Shown here one piece after another: positions 33,041-48,374 of a DNA stretch of 64,000 bases. The stretch covers positions 16,550,499 through 16,614,498 of the forward strand of contig JAKGHH010000006.1 of NCBI GenBank assembly GCA_022828595.1. The letters are read 5' to 3'. The stretch is from Nelumbo lutea (lineage: Eukaryota > Streptophyta > Magnoliopsida > Proteales > Nelumbonaceae). The position numbers and the translations under genes are program-made. Positions within the stretch are counted from its first letter, which is position 1, and each line of letters starts with the position of its first letter. Below the pieces are notes generated by a model. It was given only the letters and a program-made list of their open reading frames with translations, did no database searches and was not told the origin of the DNA.

Positions 33041-33700
33041 CTTGCGAGGGAAGGGGTTACTCGTTTGAATTCCTTAGAATCCCCAAATTCATCCCATCTA
33101 AATCCAAACACTAAAGTGACATTTAGACCAACTAAACGTTGATGTAATTCAACATCAACTTGCACGTTGCCCGCTCGGTATCGTCATGGCATCTAGGACC
33201 TGCTTTTTGCAATGGCCGACACCTTGCTCATACTTTCTCACTTTTGCAATTATTTTCTCTTTATTCACAGCCCAAGAATAAGACGGATGTCATGCAAGAT
33301 CCTGATGTAATACAAAATTAGTGAATCATTTTGAGTATTTATAGGTTGTAGTCTTTATCTACCGAAAAAAAAAATTAAAAAAAATTGTAGTTGAAACAAA
33401 TTACAAACACACCACCTTACAATTGAAGAATAGATTATTCCTTTCAACTAATACCACCATGGTTTCTTAAACATACGTTGATATTGTGTGTTACTGTCAG
33501 AGATTAAACCTAGTAATTCCAAAGTGTGGTCTTTCATGACAATTGAATCCCTGAATGGTAGAAAATGAAATAATTGGGAAGAAAAACATGCACCTCTTAA
33601 GCTAACTGCTATTCTAATCCTCTAAAGTTCATTCTTTCCCTGCTTCCTAGCATACAAAACTGAAAGGAAAAAAAAAAATTAAGTCCATCGTCCAGAGTCT
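33041..33700. other. spacer and 3' UTR of RPS20
   Basis: No gene other than the 3' UTR of the minus-strand RPS20, which should run left from 33700. An A-rich run is found at about 33364-33385. The rest shows nothing I can assign. Confidence 0.4.
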
Positions 33701-37393
<3,693 letters not shown>

Positions 37394-37967
37394 TGTTTCA
37401 AGTTCGAAAACTCACTAATAGAAATAAATGAAAACTATAATAATCAATTAACAGAAAACCAAAGCATACAGGTAACGAATCAAATAAGAGTTGAAGATGA
37501 TCCCATTTTCGGTCTCTTTGCATTTTGGATCAAAAACATACAAACAAATTAACTATCAGAATCGGTCCGTCTCCGTTTATGCGCGAGACTGTCATTCAGA
37601 AATTGCCCTCAGAACCTAACGCCCTGACAAGTACTCGACATGGCCGAAGTGTTCAGCCCCCAAAACAACCAAAACCCTAGAATGAGAATCAATCTTTCCC
37701 ATGATTCAACACACTACATTCGAGCTCAGCAGTCGTATAAAACAAACTCTAGAATGAACCGATCAGAAATAATTGATGGAAGTGAATCCTAACTTAAAAA
37801 TTTAATTTAATTTTTACAAAAAGTCAATCGGTTCAAAAGATTTTAAACTTAAAATTTTAATTTAATTTTAAAAATCATAGTGCAATTGTAGGTACATGGT
37901 GGTCACTTAGACCATTAAAACAGAGGAGGTGTTAAACTAATACTATGTAAATGCCTGTAATGAGTCC
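37394..37967. other. leader side of RPS20 and spacer
   Basis: The 5' UTR of the minus-strand gene begins at 37394. A leader intron is possible but not provable here. Two AT-rich words (TTAAACTTAAAATTTTAATTTAA type, 37790-37880) form a short imperfect repeat. No coding sequence. Confidence 0.4.
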
Positions 37968-38025
37968 ATAACTCATCGTACATTTGTGATGAATTCATAA
38001 CTCATCACACATTTGTGATGAAACT
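37968..38025. repeat. 29-bp tandem repeat, two copies
   Basis: ATAACTCATCGTACATTTG at 37968 and ATAACTCATCACACATTTG at 37997 start two units of 29 bases. Weaker relatives built on GATGA and CTCATCG continue to about 38170, in both orientations, which gives the region hairpin potential. Confidence 0.7.
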
Positions 38026-38379
38026 CATAGCTAAAACAGGTTGCGATGAACTTTAGACCTATACGAACTTACAACGAGTTTAAATCCATCGTAGAACCGC
38101 AAATGAGCTCCAAACTTGCGATGAGTTTAAAGTCATCACAGAATCGCAATGGGCATAGACTCACCACAGATCATAAACAAATAACAAAAACATATGCGTC
38201 GTTAAATAACGTGCGTGACGAGACACCCCGTGAGCCTAATGAGGGAGCGCAAGCTAAATGGTGTCATCACGCATGCCACGTCTTTTCAAAAGGGCCACGA
38301 AAGGAAGTAGCACATAAAACACATGGCGAAACCCTAGTAGTGTTACCTAACAACTAGCACCAAATCCAAGATTCCCTTT

Positions 38380-38471
38380 CCTAATGGAAATCAAACACTT
38401 TTGGCTCCTTCCTTTCGGGACCTCAGGATCCCTCCCTATAAATATGGGTCAATTTCATAAAGAGATAATCA
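38380..38471 (+). promoter_or_regulatory. TATA-like sequence in a possible solo LTR
   Basis: CTATAAATATGGG (38437-38449) sits 25 bases after CCTCAGGATCCC. It is followed by a leader-like stretch that becomes the 151-bp duplication. The style resembles the promoter of a plant LTR (U3/R), but no second LTR or internal domains were found, so this is a weak inference. Confidence 0.35.
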
Positions 38472-38774
38472 TTCTATCACCTCATTTGCCTTAGCCTTTA
38501 GCCCACCTTCTACACTCAGCTTTCCTTTGTCCTTAAAGGAGACTCCCGTGTGTAGTTTAACCACCTTATTCACAACAATTATTAAAAAATAAAGTTAAAA
38601 ATTAGATTTACGAAATGAAACATTTTATCACCTCATTTGCCTTAGCCTTTAGCCCACCTTCTGCACCCAGCTTTCCTTTGTCCTTAAAGGAGACTCCCAT
38701 GCGTAGCCTAACCACCTTATTCACAACAATTATTAAAAAAATAAAGTTAAAAATTAGATTTACGAAATGAAACA
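38472..38774. repeat. 151-bp tandem duplication
   Basis: Two head-to-tail copies, 38472-38622 and 38623-38774, differ by about ten substitutions and one A. Landmarks include CACCTCATTTGCCTTAGCC and CCTTAAAGGAGACTCCC in both. They are low in coding potential. Confidence 0.9.
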
Positions 38775-39161
38775 TTTTAGATTAAGAAATATGGGAAATT
38801 TCTCACTTTTTCATATTAAAAATTACATTTAAAATATGAAATATTAATATATATATCCATAGTTAGGTCATTCAATTTTAGTCAGTTTACAAATGGTCAA
38901 AGTGAAACTAATCCAACTTGGTTGAATTGAGAGTTTTTTGAACCAAAGCCGACATAACATACTAGAAAACCAACCAACTCGGGTCGAGTTTATCAGGTTG
39001 GCCGATTTTATAAGTTTAATAAATAAACCTAATTGAAATTATTTATTGTTATTTATTTATTATAAAAATTTATTAAAAGTAGTATTTAAAATATGAATAA
39101 TCATTAATTATTCAAAAAGTTGAAAATATAAAACAATTATATACTCTTATGTGTTTCTATT

Positions 39162-39613
39162 AGGGTCATTTATTAGAACACCCCTTATAGTTTTACATAT
39201 TTACTTAAACCTCATAGTTTTCATTTTACTAAAATGTCCCATATATTTTATAATTTGTTTACTTAATCAACATTTCATTAAAGGAGTGTTTGTTTTGCCA
39301 TTAGGCCCAGATTTTTTATTCCAAAAAATACCCTTAACACTTTTTTATATAAAAAATAAAATTGGCTAAATATAGCCAATAGAGTGGTTGCTCGTGTCTT
39401 ATTAAGGGAAAAATGATATTTTTTTTCTATTTTCTTTTGATTAAATTTATTTCAATGAACATTGTGGTCAACAATGTCATTTTCCACTATCATCTAATGG
39501 AAGATTGATTAAATCCGTTGCAAATTATAAATGGTGTTTCAGTAAAATGCTAACTATTGGGTAGATTTTTAGTAAATTCATGAAATTATAAGGGTATTTT
39601 AGTAAATGTCACT
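39162..39613. mobile_element. MITE with about 40-bp terminal inverted repeats
   Basis: The left end reads AGGGTCATTTATTAGAACAC. The right end is the complement of GTGACATTTACTAAAATAC, and the match continues through TTATAGTTT-ACAT-TTTACT. The 450-bp length and long arms are of the Mutator-like style, but no 9-bp target duplication was confirmed. Confidence 0.65.
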
Positions 39614-40233
39614 TTCTATTATTTATTTTTTACTTAATAAATCCCTGGCATCGCATGAATCCCCACTAGCTATATACAAAACCCAGCCCCGCTCCACTCC
39701 CAATTTAGAAAAAAAAATATTTTCCCCATCCCAGCTTCGTCCCTGTTTAGGGTTGGAAAAAACCTGCCCCGTTGGGGGCGGAGCTTACCATCCTAATGGG
39801 AGAGAGCATAAACAAACCGAGAATAATAGGTTGCATTGCTGCACCAGTCATATTTTGAAAAATAATAGTGGCATAGAAATGATGTACATCAAACACAGTC
39901 CAATCAGCGGCTGCTCATTCTTCTAGGTATGCCTTACAATATTTTAAATTTTAATCGCCAGCAAGGTCATTGGACGGCGTTTGGAGGGAAACAAGGATGG
40001 AAAGATGAGTTTAATGGGATGGATTTTGGGCAGCCGCTTCAGATCCGATTCCAAACCCACTATTTAAACTTACTTCGGTACACCGGTCCATCTCTTCTTC
40101 AACGAGCCAGTCCATTTTGTTTTATTAACACACTCCTCTTTAATTCATTTTAAATAACACACCAGTTCAGTTTGTTTTTAGAACCGGTCCAGTCCAATCA
40201 GATTAATAAATTAGTAATGCATTAATTAATAAA
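39614..40233. other. unassigned DNA
   Basis: The plus-strand open frames at 39606-39926 and 39929-40153 do not resemble a family. At 39740-39800 the words GGTTGGAAAAAACC, CCCCGTTGGGGGCGG and CCATCC recall a GC-rich dispersed element also faintly seen at 60695-60760. 40080-40200 has CCGGTCC/AACCGGT words, possibly a relative of the 32784 MITE. Confidence 0.3.
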
Positions 40234-40264
40234 CTAGCGAGGGGCGCCCGTGCTGAGTACGGGC
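40234..40264 (-). mobile_element. Helitron-like 3' end
   Basis: On the minus strand a perfect 6-bp stem (GCCCGT ... ACGGGC, 7-base loop, 40264-40246) is followed eight bases later by CTAG (40237-40234) and then T. This is the terminal signature of Helitrons: hairpin, CTRR, insertion at A-T. The element would extend to the right. Its 5' TC end was not found. The RBOH pseudogene begins only about 360 bases into that direction and lies in the same orientation. Confidence 0.5.
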
Positions 40265-40625
40265 GAGTAATACCGAGTAACTGGGAGAATAAAAAAAACA
40301 ATAGAAGTTATAGTTGTGGAATCCGAATTCGAAACATTAATATAATAAACCAATTAATCTATGAAAAATATATATTATATAATAAATAGAAGAAATACAA
40401 ATTTTATAAATCTTACAAAGTTATTAAACATATAATTCCCAAAAGAAATACAAATTTTATATGTATCATATTGGAACCATAATTGCTTACAAATTACAAG
40501 TGTCTAACTAAAAAATTCAAATAAAAAAACAATCAAAAGAAAAATATCACACTTTGTGGTATATCATATGCACTACAATATTATGTACTACGTATATAGC
40601 TAGCTATCCTGTGCAAGCTCTGAAC

Positions 40626-43166
40626 TCAAAAATTTTCCTTGTGGAAATCAAACTGGGTCGTCGTCTTCCTAGAGAAGTTCTGCGCTAATTGTCGTAACTC
40701 GCCGGTCAATCCAGGAACCCCACAGTAGAACACTCCTGCAAGAAGTTAAAATTAACCCATCCTTAGTTGGTTCTAAGAAAGCTCAGTGATCATGAATGGA
40801 ATAGTTCTGTGTTTAGAGTTCAGACAACGGAAGGGAGCTAGTTAGTTGCTTACCGACACGTTGACCAGTGTGGTTAACAGTGACGTGCTTGAAAACGTTC
40901 CGCCAGTTTGGCCTAGCGAAATGGGTCTTCACCCGTGTCCCGGACACAATATCTACTCCGCTCTTGGTGTGGTGGAGCGATTGGAGAATGGCAATGAGCG
41001 CTGATCGAGCATCGCCTTCCTCATAGACACTGGTGCAGTAGTTGTGAAGCTCGATGACCCCATCTCGGTCATACTCTGTAACCTCATTCAATATTCCACT
41101 TAACCACTCAAATGAGCCCCTGTTCACGGGTGACCCAGTAGAAGTAGGCTCGTTTCGTGGCAAAAGGTTTCTTCCTTTTGGCCTTGGATCCCGCTTCTAC
41201 GGCACCACCTTCCTCAACGTCGTTCTGTTGCTTGATGTTGTTCAAAACGTCTTTAACTATACGGCTCCATATGGGCCATCGATCAACAGTCTTGGCAAAC
41301 TGCTTGGTTAACAGACATCATGTGAGTTTTAGAGTTAAAACTGAAAATTAAAGCATAGAGAACACTCATGGAGTATTGAAGAAAACTTTACCACAGGGGG
41401 TTGGAGCCTGTTTTAATATCAGCTCGCAGAAACCCACTCTGGTCTTCGGTTGGGGGTTGACACACCTGCACGTGCTTAGACATGAAAGATTATTAATTGC
41501 TTGCTAAAACACACACACAGAGGAGTTAATCTGCAATCGATTGATCACGCATCATGTACTTGAGCAAATACAGCTTTGAGCTGCGATGTCCAGTCACCTA
41601 ATGTGCGAATATGAATGCTCAGATAATCGTCTCCGGGGGCTGATGTAATAGAGAAAGGATGCCTGAAGAAAGAACATAGAAGAAACAAAGCAAGATCATC
41701 AGTAACAACTTCAACCAGCTGCAGAATTTTTATATGGTAGAAGCCAAACAGAATTTTGCTCAATTATGTGTGTACCGTTGCAAAGAAGAAACAGCGGAAC
41801 AGTTGAAGATATATTGCCAACTTCTGTACTTAAATCCTTGGGGTTTAGACATATGGAGTGCCAGCACATTTCCTCGATAGACGGCAACCTGGGGAATTGA
41901 GAATGAACAGAAGTGTGCACAAGGAATTAATGAATCTCCACTGTAATTTCTTGCAATTGATAATATAATCTTGGGTTTTATGAGATTTGATCTTACCTTC
42001 AAAATCTTCACTTTCTTATAGCCAGACCTAAAGGCACGAATCAAGCGCTCGCATCAAACAGGTGGTGTGAGTGTCAGAAGGCATTGAAACCAGTAAGCTT
42101 CTTGAGGGGTTTCAGAAGCCCGAGCCTGTTACTTCTGAACCAAGGCTGGGCTAATATGTACGCAATTATCATGAACACTAGCATCGTGACCCCAAAAGCA
42201 CCAAAATTATTATAGCATCCAACTGTTTCCAGCCTCCATATTATCTCCATGACGAAACTTCTATGGATCAAGATATGTAGTCAACATCATCTTGGTCCAC
42301 TTGTGATCAAAGTAATGTCCCACCGCCCATCAAATCGTCAATCCATTCAGCAATGAAATTATGTTCTTTGAGCACGCCCATAGTAATAAACCATCCAACC
42401 TGTTTTCGGTTTCCCAAACCACTGCAACTGGTTGCTGAATACAGTAATGGGTGGTGCAAACTGTTACCTACGTGGCAATCTATAATCTTCAATCAATTAT
42501 TTTCTCTCTAATTTTGGTTAAAAAAAAGAACTACTTACTCAATTCTAGTCTGAACAATCAGAAAACAAAGAACCCAAATGCATAGAAAGAAACAAACTTG
42601 AAAATTTTCGAAAACTAAAGGCTACTTGTATTGATATTCATCAGTTGCAGACGCAAAAATCTCTGTAGCTTAATCACATTTATATCGCACTCTTCTTCTC
42701 CTTCTTCAAACCCAAAAAGAAAGAATGAAAAAATAGTTTACAGAGATTCCAGCAATGCAAATGTCCTCCTTACACACATCATCATCACTATAAGATTTAC
42801 CAAAATCTCAGCTTCTGTACACATCATGATCCCTTCCATCTCTACTTTGTCTCTTCCATTCGCAGTTGACAGAGAAAAGCCAAAAATTAAAACTACCTAA
42901 CTGCCCCCAGTTTCCTCATTTAATTGCCAAGTTCACCAACGAACAGATTGATGAAGAAAATGCCGGTACTGGATGAACTTCCATGTGAAGAGGCCGACGC
43001 AGATGGAAACCCAGAGCGCCAGCACCCAAACTCGCTTCCAGTTGTCCTCTAGGAAGTAGGCCACCTTTCGGTAGTATCGCTTGATGGGGTTGGGCTCTTT
43101 GGTCGGAACCAGCTTCTGGCTCAGTAATTGGCTGAGGTTGCGATTCTGGGTCATCCTCAGATTCAT
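40626..43166 (-). pseudogene. RBOH: respiratory burst oxidase homologue (RBOH) pseudogene
   Basis: RBOH proteins are plasma-membrane NADPH oxidases that make apoplastic superoxide. This copy has segments of the membrane and C-terminal parts, with plausible splice sites. They are 43166-42965 (LSQLLSQKLVP, WKRVWVLALWV), about 42260-41997 ([29 protein letters not shown]), 41888-41776 ([18 protein letters not shown]), 41662-41560 ([15 protein letters not shown]), 41465-41392 (VCQPPTEDQSGF), 41299-40854 ([25 protein letters not shown]) and 40735-40626 ([10 protein letters not shown] ... FDFHKENF, stop). Missing are the EF-hands and most heme-ligand helices, the stretch after FNAF, and the segment between DGPYGA and IVKD. 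At least two one-base insertions shift the frame (near 41290 and at EQG-SFEW near 41115). Confidence 0.9.
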
Positions 43167-43739
43167 CGACTGGCTGGGCGCTTGCAGTAAAAATTTTACT
43201 TCAGAAATTTACACTAATTCTATGCTACCTCATTCTTTGGGATAAATAACTCAATTTATTCATACTTGTTAAAGAATGGATATAGGAGAGAGCCCTTTAA
43301 AGTTTAAAATGCCAACAAAGTTGGAGATGGCTCAATACTAAGACCATGCAACATGTCAAATGTGCAAACAATTTTTTACAATTAAAAAAAAAAAAAAACC
43401 TAAAAAGCATAGATGGTTATTAATTATCGGCCAATTCAGGATGACAAAACTTGTTTATCTAATATGGTTTCAGGGTTCAACTCTGTGATACTTTTGGCAA
43501 CATTAATTGGATACAATTTTTATGGAAAATTGAGAAGTGAGAACTATGAGCCTTGATCACTACGAACAACTATTTCAAGCAAAAAGAATCTAATGTATCT
43601 AGCTGTAGTCTTTGTTCTTCTATAGTGTGTTCTTTTATGGTTTTCAAATGTTGGGGTTTTTGCTCTTTATAGTTCTTTTCGTGTTATTTAGGGTTTCACT
43701 ATTAGAAATCATCTTTTACCATCTTCGGTCTGTGAAGCA
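43167..43739. other. unassigned DNA right of the RBOH pseudogene
   Basis: No supported gene. A run of A from 43385 to 43400 is notable. The frame 43612-43872 is rich in Phe, Leu and Val and starts with a non-ATG codon. I regard it as chance. Confidence 0.35.
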
Positions 43740-43979
43740 ATGGCCAATTCATTTCAGTACTCGTCGGCCAAAAACAGTTTCCATACGACGATCTTGGTGC
43801 TCCCTCGTCTATGGATCTCATTCCAGAGTTGGTTGGCTCGTCCTTATCTCTTTGTCGTCTTCAATTTTATAATCATCATCATTGTAGCTTTGTCGAACTT
43901 CCAACAAAAGCTCTCAGACAAGAGTTCGACCCGAGAAGCAGAGGCGGAAGGTTTCGCATGGAGTTTGGTTGGAGATTAA
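43740..43979 (+). pseudogene. DUF4408-like protein fragment
   Basis: From the ATG at 43740 a 79-residue frame holds one hydrophobic segment (WLARPYLFVVFNFIIIIIVALSNFQQK, about residues 31-57). Its order W-x-x-P-YL-x3-N-x-II resembles the DUF4408 domain at the start of plant DUF4408/DUF761 proteins of unknown function. Those proteins run to several hundred residues with a C-terminal DUF761, which is absent here. After TREAEAEGF the frame ends. It may be a decayed copy or a short gene. The family match is from memory of a weak pattern. Confidence 0.4.
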
Positions 43980-44200
43980 CGAAATGGAAGAAATGCAGGT
44001 GGAGACAGACAAGAAAATAGTGGTTTTCGTTGAAAAATCCAGTGTCATCGTCGGGGGTTGGTCGGATGTGTCCGTGACCGATTTTGACGGGAAATTAGGG
44101 CTGAACTCCTTGGCCTCTTCTGCCATTGTAAAAACAATGGGCTAATTGAATTGGGTCGGATTGAACCAATATCCAGTCCATTGATAGAAGATAAGAATAC

Positions 44201-44378
44201 AGGTGTCAATGGACCTTGTTGTGTTGGAATCAATCTAAATTAAAACCAATTTGATCAGATTGGACTGGTCCAAAATGGTCCAGAGCATTATCAAATTGGA
44301 TTGGACCTATCTGTAAGCTGTAATGGGCTCATATTGGACCTGATCAATTTGGACCAAATCTGGCCCAATTGACACTCC
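44201..44378. mobile_element. MITE-like element, ends AGGTGTCAAT
   Basis: The left end AGGTGTCAATGGACC and right end (complement of GGAGTGTCAATTGGGCC) are imperfect inverted repeats. The interior is made of GGACC/TTGGATTGG words. About 178 bp. The TGTCAAT-type end is common among plant hAT MITEs, but the 8-bp flanks do not match clearly. Confidence 0.6.
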
Positions 44379-45427
44379 AAACTGTACTGTGATGCCATTG
44401 AAAGACCATTTTCGCGATGGATTATCTGCAACTATGTTCTTATTTGGTCCTATGGTATGAGCTGAGAAACTGAAGCTTTTCTGAAGAACGGTTGCCTATT
44501 CTATCAGAGGAAGCAACGCAATGGAGATGCTCAGGAGGAATAATCAGTGAGAAATTAAAACGTAAGTGAATGAATTGGACCAAATCCACAGTACCTTCTC
44601 CATATAGGTTTAATAACTTCAGTGAGAAATGCAATGGAGGTTCAATAACTTCATGAGCTCATGACAGAGTGCAAACCTTAATTATAGAGTAAAAAGAATC
44701 TTGGGAAAAAGGAAATAAAGTGGAAATATTTAGAGAATAACTAAGAAAACCCATTGAAGAAAAAATATTTTTCTTTTTTGATATTCTGAACATGTGCATT
44801 GATCTGAACATTGAGAAATTCCACCATTTCCATGATTCTACCTCCTAACCAACCAACCAGGCTTGAACAACTAGATTGACGTGAATCAGGATCAAACATG
44901 CAAGATTTGTTGGGTAGATGATTTGATCTTCGTTACTTATGGTCTCTTTGAAACTCAGACGTGAGCTTGTTACCAACATTTCTTCTCTCTTTTTCGTAAT
45001 ATATCCTATCTTCTGTGCTCTCTCAAGTAAGGTGCATGCATGTTTAGCTTCCTGCGTTCACGTCACTAGGCTTTCCCTCTTGGCTACTGCATGTTGTTAA
45101 CTCGACTGGCTTCATTGCTTTAAATTATTATTATCTTTCCTTTCAGGTCTTCCGTTACCCTTTTCACAAATTCACAACCAAATGCTGGTACAAGGCTCTA
45201 CTCTGACAGGAATCTCTCAACACCTGGGGGCAGCTGCTATGGAGGTGGATAGAGGCCGGGTACCACTCTAACTATCGCCCACATCTCTTCCAAACAATTA
45301 CTCCTATAACTTTGAGGTACCTCTTATTCTTACCAAAACTTTCTTAAGTTTTCAAAAGGCCCCTATTTATGCTTTCTTTCCTTCTACAAGACCTATATTC
45401 TTTAGTTTGCTCCAAAACTCATACCCC
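44379..45427. other. unassigned DNA before the LINE
   Basis: No gene is supported. The last 250 bases (about 45180-45427) have a Gly/Tyr-rich reading (GGSCYGGG-like) and may be the untranslated or ORF1 side of the LINE that starts at 45428, but no ORF1 domain (RNA-binding zinc knuckle) was seen. Confidence 0.3.
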
Positions 45428-48374
45428 ATGAAAATTGTGAGTTGGAATGCTAGGGGCTGTAATAAACCCTCATACTGTTACCTATTTAAAAAACAAAAAA
45501 ACAAGTGCGGACACTAAACCCAGACATCATATTCTTGGCTAAAACAAAACTTGATGAAGAAGTCAAAAAAACTAGGAAAGATGTTGGGTTACCCCACCTC
45601 TTGTTATAACCCTTCACAAGGGCTCTCTGGAGGTCTTTTGTGCAGTTGGAAAGCTCATCTCTCTATCAGCGTACAAGAAATAACTGACAGATGGATCACT
45701 GTACAGATTCAAACAATTCAAAATGGCCAACATTGGTACCTTTGCTTAGCCTATGGTCACCCAGAGAAAAGAGAAAGGCCAAAATATTGGAATGAATTAA
45801 ATAAGAAAATGACAAACATCCATGAGTGGGTTTTACTTGGGGATTTAAATGAGAATATGCTGGAGTAAGTCGGGCCCGCAAGAAAATCTCCCCATCTTTT
45901 AGTTCACTTATTGAAAATCATTCTCTTGTAGAAGTGGAAATGGTGGGATGTAAATTTACATGGTCCAATAAAAAATGTGGACTTAAAAATGTAAGAGAGA
46001 AATTAGACTAGGGTTTAGCTACTATTCATTGGCTAACAGCTCATCCTTGAGACAAAATCACATCTTTGAAAACTGTCCTCTCGGATCATGCTTTGTTAAT
46101 ATTTGGAACAAACCCCCAGATGATAACAGGTCCAAAGCAATTCCATTTTCTGCCAATATGGGCCGAGGAGGAAGAATGCAAAGAAATAACTGAAAAACAA
46201 TGGAACGCAACTCCAAAAGGTATTGAAATACCAAGAAAATTAAGAAGATGCAAATATTCTTTTAAGGAATGGAATAATAGCGGATATAGGAGAGTTGAGG
46301 CCAAGCTCACAGAAATAGAGGCACAATTAACTGAGTTGGAAGGGGTGAATAATTCGGAAGGCCAATACAGGAAAGAGTTCCTAATGAGGGAATATGGAAA
46401 ATGGTTGAAAAGGGAAAATCTTTATGGAGAGTAAAGTCTAGAGAGTTATGGCTCAAGGAAGGGGACAGGAATACAAAATACTTTCACCAAATTACAAATT
46501 GGAACAGAAGAAGAAATGCCTTGGAATTTATAAAAAAAAATCTGAGGAAGATTTAATGTCTTTAGAAGAAGTAGCAGAGGCATTTAAAAATCAAGCTGAG
46601 GAGGTGGGGAATAGTGAACATAGTCAACTCCCTGAGTTTCATGATTTGAATTTTGAGAAAATCTCAGATGAGGAAGCAAATAAACTGCTGACTCCTCCTA
46701 CAGATGAGGAAATTGAATAGGTGGTAAAATCTTTGAAACCCCACTCAGTTCCTGGACCGGATGGTTTTACCCCATTCTTTTATCAGAAATTTTGGAGCAT
46801 TGTCAAAGCAAATGTGTGTAACTAGATTAGGGAGTTTTTTCACTATGCTAGCTTCTCTCCAGAAATAAATGCTGCAAATTTGGTTTACATACCAAAAATC
46901 AAACTGCCAGAGAAAATAAATCAATTCAGACCAACTGCAATGTGTTGTACAGGATCCTAGCCAAATGTTTGGTGAAAAGAATGCAAAATTTTGCACAAGA
47001 TGAGAAAGCAAAAAAGGGCCCGGGGTGGATCCTAATGAAAATTGATATGTCAAATGCATATGATAGAATGAAAAGAGATTTTATAATCTAGGTTCTTCAT
47101 AATATGGGGTTCCCAAAAAAGTGGTGTGAAATGATAAAATGGTGTATTGACACCCCTAAGTTCTATATCAAAGTTAAGGGTACCCAAAAAGAATTCTTCT
47201 CTCTACAGAATGGATTAAGGCAAGGTGATCCCTTATCCCCCTACCTGTTCATCATAGGTATGCAAGTACTATCATGTATGCTTGTAAGGGAGTAAGTAAA
47301 AAAGAATATAAGGGGAATTGACATATCTGCAGATCTGGCCCAAAAATATCTCACCTTCTATTTGCAGATGATTGTCTGCTGATCTGTAGAGCTGAAGTGA
47401 ATCAGGTAAAACAAATGCAAAAAATTTTACATGAATTTGAGATGTACTCGGGTCAAAAAATAAATACCTCAAAATCTGGGGTTCACAGGAGAATATCAAA
47501 ATTGTTAAGGCAGATCCTCCGTATAAAAAAGCTCAAACCCGTAGAGAGGTATTTAGGGGTTCAGCTCTCTCTAAGGGCTGCTAAGAGAAATGCCTATTCT
47601 GAGCTCCTAGAGAAGGTACATTCGAGGCTTAGCTTATGAAAAGAAAAATTGTTATCACAAGCAGGCAGAACTACTTTGATCAAATCGACCTTACAGGCAG
47701 TTCCTATCTATCAAATGGGTTCAGCCATATTGCCTCAACATGTCTTAGGAAAGTTAGAACAAGCCCAAAGAAACTTCTGGTGGGATGGTTCAACTGAGGG
47801 CAAACCGGGGCACACAATAGCTTGGGATACTCTTTGCCAGCCAAAAAATTCGGGTGGTTTGGGTTTCAGAAAGATTAAGGAGTTCAATTTGGCTTTATTC
47901 TCCAAACAGATATGGCGATTACTCTTGGAGGAAAAGGGTTTATGGAGAGAAGCTATTAAAAGGAAGTATGTTCATAATAGTTCCATTTATTCACTGACAA
48001 AAAGAAAAGATGATTCATTATGGTGGAAACAGGTTTTCTCAGTTTGGGAGCAAATGAAAAAGAATACAACATGGCAAATAAATAACGGGTCCAGGGTATT
48101 CATTTCAGATCCTTGGGTGCCTTCAATTCCAAATGGAATCCCAGAAATAAAATCATCTAATCAATTGTCTTACAGGAGATTATCGGTTAAAGATCTCATC
48201 TCTGATGATGGGTCATGGAATCATCAAATTGTCGAATCTTGTTTTCATGAGATGGAATGGCAGCATATCTATCAAGTCAATATTTCAGATCAGCATTTGA
48301 GAGACAAATTGGTTTTGCTCCTTGCTGAGGCTACAATAAAATTCTTTCACTCTAATATTTTCTGGAGCATGTAG
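45428..48374 (+). mobile_element. decayed L1-type LINE, ORF2
   Basis: Starting at ATG 45428 (MKIVSWNARGC), the usual start of plant L1 ORF2, the endonuclease part shows GDLNE (about 45840) and SDHALL (about 46084). The reverse transcriptase follows: VPGPDGFTPFFYQKFW (about 46750), INQFRP, then a gap between LVKRM and KKGPGW, IDMSNAYDRM, NGLRQGDPLSPYLF (about 47211), and FADDCLL (about 47360). The maturase-like and zf-RVT part is open at 47649-48374 (LGKLEQAQRNFWWDG, LWREAIKRKY, DPWVP). There are many stops and shifts. No poly(A) tail, no target duplication and no ORF1 are visible. It is non-functional. Confidence 0.88.

Noticed and set aside
37968..38170. CRISPR-like short direct repeats
   Set aside because: Only two 29-bp units adjoin without spacers and the organism is a plant. 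It is a plain tandem repeat.
38046..38357. 103-codon plus-strand frame
   Set aside because: It runs through degenerate GATGA/CTCATCG repeats and has no family resemblance.
40246..40264. Rho-independent terminator-like hairpin
   Set aside because: This is plant nuclear DNA. The hairpin with CTAG-T fits a Helitron end instead.
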